From contig NZ_CP043006.1 of NCBI RefSeq assembly GCF_008086345.1, positions 1,734,032 through 1,798,031 of the forward strand: a stretch of DNA of 64,000 nt, in the 5' to 3' direction. How positions within the stretch are numbered: the first letter of the stretch is position 1; each line of letters begins with the position of its first letter. Under the pieces are notes generated by a model that was not told the origin of the DNA, searched no databases, and saw only the letters and a program-made list of their open reading frames with translations. Both the position numbers and the translations under genes were made by a program. Positions 53,095 to 60,872 of this stretch are shown here, in pieces. The stretch comes from Chitinophaga sp. XS-30. GTDB taxonomy: Bacteria > Bacteroidota > Bacteroidia > Chitinophagales > Chitinophagaceae.

Positions 53095-55263
53095 ATGATG
53101 CGTTATCAATTATTTTTCAGGCAATGGCTGCCTGCCGCCCTGCTCATGACCGGAACGGTCGTTGCAAAGGCGCAGTCCGCCCGCGAAAAGCCGTTCACGC
53201 TCACCGGGCAGGTGACTGCCCCGCAATACCCTGCCAAACTATATCTTCAATATGCATTGAATGATAAGGAAATGGCAACCGATTCCGCGGTGTTGCAAAA
53301 AGACGGACATTTTGTATTCAAAGGCAAGCTGCGCAGACCCGTTTCGGCCAGGGTGTACATGAATCCCCGGGGCGGAAAATATGTTGCCCGGCGCTTTTAC
53401 CTGCAACCCGGCAAAGTAACCATCCACGCCACCGGTTCCCTGGATGCGGCAACCGTAGCAGGCAGTCCCAATACCGCCGTGCAGGATGAATTTTATCAAC
53501 ATGGAGATGCATACGCAGATATATTTGCCTCACTGAATACAAGGGCATATTACAACCGCGGCATGCTGGACTCTATGCAGGTGATTGCAGCAGCGCAGGC
53601 GCAAACCAGGAAAAAATTCAATGCGGAAGTGGGGGATATCATCAGGCGGCATCCCGATGCTGATGCCTCCTGGGACATGGTGTACAGCTACCGCATAGCG
53701 CTGGACCCGGAAACGATCACGCCGCTGTTCGAAGCGCTCAGCCCGAAGTTTAAAAATTCAGACGAAGGAAAAGCCCTCGTCAAGCAGATCGCCAGCGTCA
53801 GCAAAATAGCCGTGGGTTCGCCGGCTCCGGATTTTACACAATCAGATCCGGGTGGAAATTCCATCCGGCTGTCCTCTTTCCGTGGAAAATATGTGCTCGT
53901 TGATTTCTGGGCCAGCTGGTGCGGTATCTGCCGCCTGGAAAACCCCAATGTGCTGAAGGCTTACGATGCTTATAAGGACAGCGGATTTACCGTACTGGGC
54001 GTGTCGCTGGACGATTCCCTGCACCGCGATGCGTGGATACAGGCCATCAAAGATGATAACATGCCCTGGCAGCAAGTGTCCGACCTGAAAGCAAGAAATA
54101 ACGAGGCTGCTATACTTTACGGCATCAAAGGCATTCCGCAAAATGTGCTCATCGGACCGGACGGCAGGATCATCGCTAAAAACAAACGCGGCCGGGACCT
54201 GATGAGCACGCTGATGGAGATATTTGACAAAGGCTGTAATATGCGCCTGGATGGGAATATAAACGGGATCGGTGACGGCATGGCTATTTTCCGTTATTAC
54301 AAAGACGATGCACCCCAAAGCGATACGGTATCCATCCGCGATGGCAAATTTACCTGGCTGGCCGTGATGCAGGAGCCGCAGCGGGTGAATGCCACCTTCC
54401 TGCCGAAACGCAAGCAGATCAGTTTCTTCTCGGATATTGGGTACCTGCAATTAACAGCCCATGCGGATTCCCTGCATGTTTTCACATTGAATGGCTCCGA
54501 CCTGCAAAGCGAGGCCGACCGTTTCAATGCTGCTGCAAAGGAACTCAGCCCTGAACAGAAGGAATTGCTGCAACAGCTTACCGATGCCCCGCTGGAAAAA
54601 AGACCTGAAATAGGAGAAAAGCTGCTTGAGCTGGCAAGAAGCAGATATGCGGAGAGGGTCAGGAATTACGTTCAGGGTCATCCCCAAAGCCTGTTTTCAT
54701 TGCAACTGGTAAAAGATATGGCAGAGGATATCGCTGGCCCAAGGTATAACGCTGTTCATCCACTTTATCATTCCCTTTCAGCAGTAATACGCGGAACACC
54801 ATCCGGCAGAAGAATTGCTGCGATGCTGCCCGTCATGAAGAGAAGCGCGGAAGGGGAAGAAATTGCGGATCTATCGCAAGCCGATACCAGCGGCAGAAAA
54901 ATTCTCCTTTCGGACTTTAAAGGAAAATATGTGCTGCTGGACTTCTGGGCCAGCTGGTGCGGGCCTTGCCGTGCCGGACATCCCGATTTGCTCAAAGCAT
55001 ATCATACTTACAAATCCAAAGGGTTTACCGTAGTAGGGATATCTCTCGATACCGATGCAAAGAAATGGAAGAAGGCCATCGAAGATGATCATCTGCCATG
55101 GACGCAGCTATCTGATTTGAAAGGCCGGGAAAATGAAATCGCACAGTATTACAATGTGCGCGGTATCCCCTGGAATATCCTGGTTGGTCCTGATGGCAGG
55201 ATCATCGCCAGTAATTTAAGCCGTTCTGCCTTACAGGAGAAACTGCCGGAGCTGATAAAATAA
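53095..55263 (+). CDS. Duplicated DUF4369-TlpA thioredoxin protein
   Basis: 722-aa secreted protein (signal peptide about 1-26). It holds two successive DUF4369-plus-thioredoxin units. The first has a DUF4369-like beta domain (about 33-125) and a TlpA thioredoxin with WCGIC (active Cys276 and 279). The second has a DUF4369-like domain (about 385-480) and a TlpA domain with WCGPC (Cys622 and 625). Both thioredoxin units share FWASWCG and the GIP-N-LIGPDGRIIA segment. Ordinary family members have one unit of about 370 residues, so this is an internal duplication with different CxxC pairs. It ends the locus 2 operon, 20 bases after susD. Confidence 0.88.
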   Translation: MMRYQLFFRQWLPAALLMTGTVVAKAQSAREKPFTLTGQVTAPQYPAKLYLQYALNDKEMATDSAVLQKDGHFVFKGKLRRPVSARVYMNPRGGKYVARRFYLQPGKVTIHATGSLDAATVAGSPNTAVQDEFYQHGDAYADIFASLNTRAYYNRGMLDSMQVIAAAQAQTRKKFNAEVGDIIRRHPDADASWDMVYSYRIALDPETITPLFEALSPKFKNSDEGKALVKQIASVSKIAVGSPAPDFTQSDPGGNSIRLSSFRGKYVLVDFWASWCGICRLENPNVLKAYDAYKDSGFTVLGVSLDDSLHRDAWIQAIKDDNMPWQQVSDLKARNNEAAILYGIKGIPQNVLIGPDGRIIAKNKRGRDLMSTLMEIFDKGCNMRLDGNINGIGDGMAIFRYYKDDAPQSDTVSIRDGKFTWLAVMQEPQRVNATFLPKRKQISFFSDIGYLQLTAHADSLHVFTLNGSDLQSEADRFNAAAKELSPEQKELLQQLTDAPLEKRPEIGEKLLELARSRYAERVRNYVQGHPQSLFSLQLVKDMAEDIAGPRYNAVHPLYHSLSAVIRGTPSGRRIAAMLPVMKRSAEGEEIADLSQADTSGRKILLSDFKGKYVLLDFWASWCGPCRAGHPDLLKAYHTYKSKGFTVVGISLDTDAKKWKKAIEDDHLPWTQLSDLKGRENEIAQYYNVRGIPWNILVGPDGRIIASNLSRSALQEKLPELIK

Positions 55264-55281
55264 GTTGTTACCCCGATGAGT

Positions 55282-55322
55282 ACAGCCGTGAACCTGCCGG
55301 AAGGGAGGGCACGGCTGTTTTA
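55282..55322 (+). terminator. Intrinsic terminator of locus 2
   Basis: ACAGCCGTG and CACGGCTGT arms (perfect 9 bp, 55282-55290 and 55310-55318), then TTTTAATT. It ends the sigma/FecR/SusC/SusD/TlpA transcription unit. Confidence 0.75.
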
Positions 55323-55539
55323 ATTCCATCACGGAAAACAGATGCCTTTACCTGATCAGGGAAAGGCGGCAAGGAAAGCGCACATCGCTTGATCCGGGGC
55401 GCTGTGCGGGTCTGTACCTTAAAGTGAATATCAGCCGGATTGCGTATTGCATGGATCGGGAATAAGCCGAAAATGTTATAACCGGCAAACCATTTCCGAA
55501 AATATTATAGATATTCGCTGGTATATTCAAAAAACAAAA

Positions 55540-56901
55540 ATGTTATTTACTACAGATAGACAAACACTGGACGATCTGAATATCTTCGGAAAGCATGGCG
55601 GAGATTCCATTTACAACATCTTCAACCGCTGCGCTACAAGAGGCGGAGCGGCGGTTCTGGAAGAAATGTTCCGGTATCCGCTTTCCGACAGTGAAGCGAT
55701 CAACAAACGCAGTAGTATTATTCAGTCATTTGCCGCGCTGGGCACTTCATTCCCTTTCAAGAGCGCCGACTTTGATCTGGCAGCTCCCTACCTGGCCAAT
55801 ACCGATGAACGTTCCAAACTGTCAACGCAGGAAAATTCACTGGCGCGCAAGCTCACCAATATGGTCGCAATGGACGCCGATACGCAGCTGATATATAAAG
55901 GTGTGGAATCCCTGGTGGACCTGATGAAGCATGCACGGGAATTTATAAAGGAACTGAGCGAGAACGAGTTTTATATAGCGGAAAAAGAAGAAATGCGCAC
56001 GATTCTCGACAATCCTGCCTTTGCTGCAATTTATCAGAGCACCGGAAAGCTGTCGCACGTACAAATCGCGGAGTTTGATGTAGTGCTGCGTTTCCGGAAC
56101 AGGGCCCTGGTGGAAAAGTTGTTGGGACTGATTTCTTACCTGGACGTGTACCTGTCGGTTGCCAAAGTGGCGAATGAGCGGAATTTTATTTTTCCGAAAG
56201 CCTTGCCCGGAGGCGGAAAAGAGCTGTTGAAACTGGAAGGGGTGTATCATCCCCAGGTAAAAAAGGCGGTGCCAAATACCATCCATATCACCACAGACAG
56301 CAATGTTATCTTCCTCACCGGCGCCAACATGGCGGGGAAGTCCACTTTCATGAAATCACTGAGCATTGCCATGTTCCTGGCGCATGCAGGTTTTCCCGTG
56401 GCGGCGAAGAAGATGGAATTTGCGGTACTGGATGGCGTTTTCACCACCATCAACCTGCCGGACAATCTCGGTATGGGCGCCAGCCACTTCTATGCTGAAG
56501 TATTGCGGGTAAAGAAGATGGCTCACGAGCTGGGGACGAAGAAGGACCTTTTTATTGTTTTTGACGAGCTGTTCCGCGGAACGAATGTGAAAGATGCCTA
56601 TGAGGCCACAATTGCCATTACAACTGCCTTTGCGAAGAAGAGAAGGAGCATTTTTGTGATCTCTACGCATATTATCGAGGCCGGCGATGTGCTGAAAGAA
56701 AGATGCCCTAATATCAATTTTGTTTACCTGCCTACCCGGATGGCCGGCAATCAGCCTGAATATACCTATACATTGGAACAAGGCATCACCAGCGACAGAC
56801 ATGGTATGGTGATCATCAATAATGAAAGAATACTGGATATCCTGAGAAACGGGAAGAAAAAACTACAAAAAACTGCAGCATATGAGTTTCATAACGGATA
56901 A
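55540..56901 (+). CDS. MutS-related ATPase, first of a tandem pair
   Basis: 453-aa protein with the core/lever and ATPase domains of MutS but no mismatch-binding domain. Walker A is GANMAGKST (261-269), the S-loop NLGMGASHFYAE (about 309-320), Walker B FIVFDELFRGTNVKDA (about 338-353), and the H-motif STHII follows. The N-terminus TDRQTLDDLNI is shared with the second copy. The start is the ATG at 55540, not the upstream frame start. Its job is not known; the DNA-binding N-domain I of true MutS is missing. It follows locus 2, separated by a terminator. Confidence 0.85.
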   Translation: MLFTTDRQTLDDLNIFGKHGGDSIYNIFNRCATRGGAAVLEEMFRYPLSDSEAINKRSSIIQSFAALGTSFPFKSADFDLAAPYLANTDERSKLSTQENSLARKLTNMVAMDADTQLIYKGVESLVDLMKHAREFIKELSENEFYIAEKEEMRTILDNPAFAAIYQSTGKLSHVQIAEFDVVLRFRNRALVEKLLGLISYLDVYLSVAKVANERNFIFPKALPGGGKELLKLEGVYHPQVKKAVPNTIHITTDSNVIFLTGANMAGKSTFMKSLSIAMFLAHAGFPVAAKKMEFAVLDGVFTTINLPDNLGMGASHFYAEVLRVKKMAHELGTKKDLFIVFDELFRGTNVKDAYEATIAITTAFAKKRRSIFVISTHIIEAGDVLKERCPNINFVYLPTRMAGNQPEYTYTLEQGITSDRHGMVIINNERILDILRNGKKKLQKTAAYEFHNG

Positions 56902-58204
56902 GCAAACACTGGACGATCTGAATATAACCGGGAAGTTCAGCCAGCAATCCTTATACACCCTTTTTAATGGTACGCAGACGAGAGGCGGGGAAAAGCTGCT
57001 GGATAAGATGTTCTATCAGCCGCTGTCGGACCCTGCTGCTATTAACAGCCGTAGCCGGGTGTTTCAGTATTTTCATGAAAGAAAACTGTCGTTCCCGTTT
57101 AACAGAACGGTATTTCAGGAGGCGGAAGCATACCTGGGCGGGGGAACCGGCAGTTCTTTCCTCATGGTTGCCGCGGAGCTTTTGCGGAAGAAGGTGCTGC
57201 ATATAGTGGTGAAGGATGAACAGTTTGGCCTCCTGCAGAACGGCCTCCTGGCAACTATTGATATGCTGAATACCCTGCGGGATTTTCTGCAAAAGCTGGA
57301 TGACGGAGACGGTTATCCTTTGACCGGCCAATTTGAAACCGTTAAAGCTGCTTTCGGTAGTCCACGGATGAAATGGCTGCAGGAAGCGCGTAACAATCAG
57401 CAACTTACGCTGTTCCAGCTGGCACGGTATGATCACCTCATCCGCCATGTGTTCCGGGAGGAAATTGAGCATATACTCGATCTCATTTATCACCTGGACG
57501 TCTATATAGCCGTAAGCAATGTAGCCCGCGCCAGGAACTTCTCCTATGCGCAGGCCCTTCCGAAGGAGGAGAACATTTTCCAATCCACCGGATTAAGCCA
57601 TCCGGCCCTGGAAAAAGCGGTGGCTAATCCGCTTGGTCTGCAGGAAGACCGGAACGTCCTGTTCCTGACCGGCGCGAATATGGCCGGCAAATCCACGTTT
57701 ATGAAGTCGCTCGGCATAGCTGTTTATCTTGGTCACATGGGATTTCCCGTAGCCGCAAAAGATATGGTGTTTTCCGTCAGGGACGGGCTTTATACATCCA
57801 TCAATGTGCCGGACAACCTGAACCTCGGCTACAGCCATTTTTATGCGGAAGTGCTGCGGGTAAAGAAAGTAGCGGAGGAAGTGGCTAAAGGCAATGACCT
57901 CGTGGTCATTTTCGACGAGCTTTTTAAAGGCACCAACGTAAAAGACGCCTATGACGCAACATTGGCCGTTACAAAAGAATTTTCTACCTATCGTAACAGT
58001 TTTTTTGTTATTTCGACCCATATTATCGAAGTGGGCGACAGCCTGAAGGAAGATTGCGACAACCTGCAATTTTCTTACCTCCCGACAATCATGGAGGGGA
58101 GCGTACCAAGATATCCGTACACATTAACGGCGGGAATTACCAACGACCGTCATGGAATGGTGATCATCGAGAATGAAAAGATATTGGAAATGATAGAAGA
58201 ATAA
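56882..58204 (+). CDS. MutS-related ATPase, second of a tandem pair
   Basis: 440-aa paralogue of the gene before it, overlapping it by 20 bases in another frame, so the two are translated together. It contains the Walker A GANMAGKST, the S-loop NLNLGYSHFYAE, Walker B VVIFDELFKGTNVKDA and STHIIEVGD, all intact. The two genes share an identical 23-base stretch near their starts (CAAACACTGGACGATCTGAA and three more), which points to a tandem duplication. They might form a heterodimer, as MutS ATPases do. Confidence 0.85.
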   Translation: MSFITDKQTLDDLNITGKFSQQSLYTLFNGTQTRGGEKLLDKMFYQPLSDPAAINSRSRVFQYFHERKLSFPFNRTVFQEAEAYLGGGTGSSFLMVAAELLRKKVLHIVVKDEQFGLLQNGLLATIDMLNTLRDFLQKLDDGDGYPLTGQFETVKAAFGSPRMKWLQEARNNQQLTLFQLARYDHLIRHVFREEIEHILDLIYHLDVYIAVSNVARARNFSYAQALPKEENIFQSTGLSHPALEKAVANPLGLQEDRNVLFLTGANMAGKSTFMKSLGIAVYLGHMGFPVAAKDMVFSVRDGLYTSINVPDNLNLGYSHFYAEVLRVKKVAEEVAKGNDLVVIFDELFKGTNVKDAYDATLAVTKEFSTYRNSFFVISTHIIEVGDSLKEDCDNLQFSYLPTIMEGSVPRYPYTLTAGITNDRHGMVIIENEKILEMIEE

Positions 58205-58267
58205 AGCTATTTTTCGGGAATTAAATATAATGCAGCCTTAACGATGTACATTCCAGGGTAAAGGAGT

Positions 58268-58275
58268 GATCTTTG
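58268..58275 (+). promoter_or_regulatory. -7-like box before the locus 3 sigma gene
   Basis: GATCTTTG matches 7 of 8 bases of TAnnTTTG and lies 39 bases before the ATG at 58315. A TTG inside the box opens the frame earlier, but it would be upstream of the transcription start. Confidence 0.35.
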
Positions 58276-58314
58276 CATCTTGATAAGTTTAAGGCTTATA
58301 CCAACGAGGGTTTT

Positions 58315-58902
58315 ATGTCAAATATTGAACTTGACAATGATGCCATATTGAATTTTAAAAGTGGGGATGAATCGGCTTATACCGTCATTTACAATCATTT
58401 CTACCCTGATATTTTCTCATTTTGCAAGTATCTCCTGCCTACTATCGAAGATGCAAGGGACATGACAGCACAACTTTTTATCCTGCTGTGGGAGAAAAGA
58501 GAGACGCTGGATTCCTACACAAATCTTCGGTCCTTCCTCTTTTTGAATGCGCGGAACAAGTGTTTTAATTACCTGCGGGACCAAAAGGCCCGGTCAGCAA
58601 TTGATCAGCAGATCAACGATTTTACGGTCTCGGAGCAAAGGGCCATCCTCTTTTCTGAAATTGAATCTGAATTGGTTACCCGTATCCGGGAGGAAGTGGA
58701 AAAGCTGCCCGATTACTACAGGAACATTCTGAACTTATCCTATTACCAGGGATATAATAACCAGGAAATCGCCGATATGTTGCATATCAGTGAAAAAACG
58801 GTACGTAACGCGAAATCCATTGCGTTGAAGACGATCAGGATAATTTTTCTGAGCAGGGACACAAAAATAGGCTTTGCCCTGAGCCTTTGTTATTTTTTTT
58901 AA
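58315..58902 (+). CDS. ECF sigma factor of locus 3
   Basis: 195-aa ECF factor beginning MSNIELDNDAILNFKSGDES. Region 2 has AYTVIYNHFYPDIFSFCKYL and ARDMTAQLFILLWEKRETLD. Region 4 has EEVEKLPDYYRNILNLSYYQ and NQEIADMLHISEKTVRNAKS. The hydrophobic tail ends LSLCYFF. The stop codon is joined directly to the first copy of the 40-bp direct repeat, and the FecR gene that should follow is separated by a 1.9-kb cargo segment. Confidence 0.9.
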   Translation: MSNIELDNDAILNFKSGDESAYTVIYNHFYPDIFSFCKYLLPTIEDARDMTAQLFILLWEKRETLDSYTNLRSFLFLNARNKCFNYLRDQKARSAIDQQINDFTVSEQRAILFSEIESELVTRIREEVEKLPDYYRNILNLSYYQGYNNQEIADMLHISEKTVRNAKSIALKTIRIIFLSRDTKIGFALSLCYFF

Positions 58903-58940
58903 ATCATTCGGGACAAACAGGACCCTTCACGGGTTATATA
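58901..58940 (+). repeat. 40-bp direct repeat, copy 1 (left edge of the lipoprotein cassette)
   Basis: 39 of 40 bases match copy 2 (60762-60801), same orientation, 1,861 bp apart. Both copies are preceded by TA and a T run. It starts AAATCATTCGGGACAAACAG and ends CACGGGTTATATA. Confidence 0.88.
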
Positions 58941-59132
58941 GATCAAGGAGTAATTTATCCATTGGTCAATGACCTCATTCAGATATGGGGCGAGTGTCGT
59001 ATCGTTGTACATAAATCGAAGACCAGTGCAGAAAAAGCTCAGAAAAGGTATTGGTCATTTGGTGTATGATTAGACGTCTTTTGATTTCTTTCGGATTGTT
59101 TTTTAACTCACCCTCAATAAAACCCTTTTCAC

Positions 59133-59840
59133 ATGACCCAAACATTTCAAAAAAACTTCATTGCCCGTCAATTCTTTAAGTCTGAATTTCTTTTTGCATT
59201 AAGTTTTTTTACTGTAGTAATGGTGGCCTCTTGCAAAAAAGCAGATTCGGGCGATAAATTGACGCCGGAAACTGCAGATGAAAGTTTTAAACTGGCGCAG
59301 GAGAAATACTTTGATTTAACACGAGAATTTGTCAGCCAGACCGATCATTACAATTCACTTCCTGTAGAACAGCGCGAGGCGGCCATTCGCAATTATTTAG
59401 CTCGTTTAGATAGTTTAAAAGAGCCAATGAGTATGGTCCCCAAGGCGGATGTCAATTGCTCAGATTGCGATGACTGTATGGAAAATTTTTATTATTGTTC
59501 TCCACAGACGATGGTAATCGGCTATGCTCCCCCACCAGCTAATATTGAGGTCGACCCAGGCTCAGTAGTAGTAGATTGGAGGGTACTTACTCATGTATTC
59601 AATTGGTGGCAGGTTGATTCCTATGAATCATTGCACAATACTAATGCAGGTAGACAGATTAGCCATAACGGCAGCGTGCTGTCAGGTCCGGGATCAATTA
59701 TAGTTACATGGACTGAGAATTACGAAGCCTTTTCTTATCAATTAGGTGGACTAGTCGCTACCCTGACACTTGGTGGATACGTATCATGCGGGGGATATAA
59801 CAGCGCTACTGAATATAGGTCTCAGACTTTCATCCTTTAA
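59133..59840 (+). CDS. Hypothetical lipoprotein 1 in the locus 3 insert, cysteine-rich
   Basis: 235-aa lipoprotein. A hydrophobic stretch ends at the lipobox VMVASC (lipidated Cys about residue 34; an upstream Met start may be wrong). Residues about 108-123 read DVNCSDCDDCMENFYYC, four closely spaced cysteines that could bind a metal or form disulfides. The C-terminal half is rich in Gly, Ser and Thr with strand-like alternation. I recognise no family. Codon use is A+T-rich and unlike the sigma and FecR neighbours. Confidence 0.6.
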   Translation: MTQTFQKNFIARQFFKSEFLFALSFFTVVMVASCKKADSGDKLTPETADESFKLAQEKYFDLTREFVSQTDHYNSLPVEQREAAIRNYLARLDSLKEPMSMVPKADVNCSDCDDCMENFYYCSPQTMVIGYAPPPANIEVDPGSVVVDWRVLTHVFNWWQVDSYESLHNTNAGRQISHNGSVLSGPGSIIVTWTENYEAFSYQLGGLVATLTLGGYVSCGGYNSATEYRSQTFIL

Positions 59841-59885
59841 TTGCCTATAATATCCCAACGACCAGGTACACTATTCTTTCATGCT

Positions 59886-59919
59886 AACGTGTACTGCTCT
59901 TTGATAGAGCAGTACACGT
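59886..59919 (+). terminator. Strong hairpin between the two insert genes
   Basis: Perfect 14-bp stem (ACGTGTACTGCTCT and its complement) with a 5-base loop. There is no long T run after it, so it may be a terminator or an RNA stabiliser. Confidence 0.6.
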
Positions 59920-59937
59920 ATTGATTATAGAACTTTT

Positions 59938-60684
59938 ATGAGATCGACGTTTTCGGTTTTTCTTTGTTATATAATTCTCTGTTGCATTTTTGTCAATTGC
60001 CAAAGTAAGGAAACCAGTGTTTCAAAAGGAAAAATTAATCTGAACATTTCAGTAAACGGTGTGCCAGTTCCATTTTTTAATGGTGTGTATTTGATATTTG
60101 ATGGCGATTATTGGTTAGAGGAAATTTCAATGAAACAGGTAAAGATAGATCCGTTGCATAGGGCCTCCGACGGGGGCGCTGATAAAAGCAAACATTATAT
60201 CCTGACAGATGTAAGAAGAAAAGAAGTTACAGCCTTTGAATATATTGAAGACTCATGGGAAGTTGTTTCGCGTTTCCCAATGAAAGATAAAAAGTCAGGG
60301 TTTCAATTTTTACCGGAAATCCCTCAGATTGCAGGTTATTCGAATAATTTCTTTTATAAGGGCGATACGATAATTGGAAATAAAACTGTTAAGATATTGG
60401 TAGATACACTTCCCAGGCCAAACCCGACAGGGAACAAGTCAGGAATTGTTCGGAAGACAATTGTATATCTGGAAACTGGTAGACAAAATATGCCGATAAG
60501 TATTAGTAATAATATTGATAAGAAATTTGGAGGCTGGAGTTACAGGACTGACATGTATATCGAGGTTAATAAGGGCGATTCACGTCAGAAACAATCGTAT
60601 TCTACGGAATATGAAATGAATCTAACCGATGAGATCAGTGAACAACATCAAATTTTGATAGATGAGCTTAAAAGGCATGTATAA
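59938..60684 (+). CDS. Hypothetical lipoprotein 2 in the locus 3 insert
   Basis: 248-aa predicted lipoprotein with a hydrophobic leader and lipobox-like CIFVNC (Cys about 21). The mature part has alternating strand patterns (LNISVNGVPVPFFNGVYLIF, TVKILVDTLPRPN, KTIVYLETGRQNMPISIS) recalling the beta-rich LolA/GLPGLI-like folds, which I cannot confirm. It ends in a charged helix (EISEQHQILIDELKRHV). A+T-rich codon use matches lipoprotein 1, so the two probably came together. Confidence 0.6.
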   Translation: MRSTFSVFLCYIILCCIFVNCQSKETSVSKGKINLNISVNGVPVPFFNGVYLIFDGDYWLEEISMKQVKIDPLHRASDGGADKSKHYILTDVRRKEVTAFEYIEDSWEVVSRFPMKDKKSGFQFLPEIPQIAGYSNNFFYKGDTIIGNKTVKILVDTLPRPNPTGNKSGIVRKTIVYLETGRQNMPISISNNIDKKFGGWSYRTDMYIEVNKGDSRQKQSYSTEYEMNLTDEISEQHQILIDELKRHV

Positions 60685-60734
60685 TTTGTTCATAGTAAGT
60701 TAGTAATAGTTTTATCCGGCTCAAAGAAATGGTG

Positions 60735-60742
60735 TTACTTTG
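60735..60742 (+). promoter_or_regulatory. Possible promoter before the locus 3 fecR gene
   Basis: TTACTTTG resembles the -7 box (7 of 8 to TAnnTTTG) and lies 20 bases before repeat copy 2. If it works, it would supply transcription of the FecR gene that is now cut off from its sigma gene. Confidence 0.25.
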
Positions 60743-60761
60743 TACCCCGTAGTATTTTTTT

Positions 60762-60801
60762 AAATCATTCGGGACAAACAGGGCCCTTCACGGGTTATAT
60801 A
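60762..60801 (+). repeat. 40-bp direct repeat, copy 2 (right edge of the lipoprotein cassette)
   Basis: One mismatch to copy 1 (58901-58940). It lies 71 bases before the FecR start, where a sigma-FecR intergenic spacer would be expected. Confidence 0.88.
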
Positions 60802-60872
60802 CGTGCAAGGAAGAATTAAAGCCAACTGATTCTACCTGATTTCCTGCTTTACACCTTATCAATTATTGGTCT

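Noticed and set aside
58887..59069. 60-codon frame running from the sigma gene end through repeat copy 1
   Set aside because: It starts inside the sigma gene and reads through the repeat; the repeat is better explained as a non-coding intergenic element.
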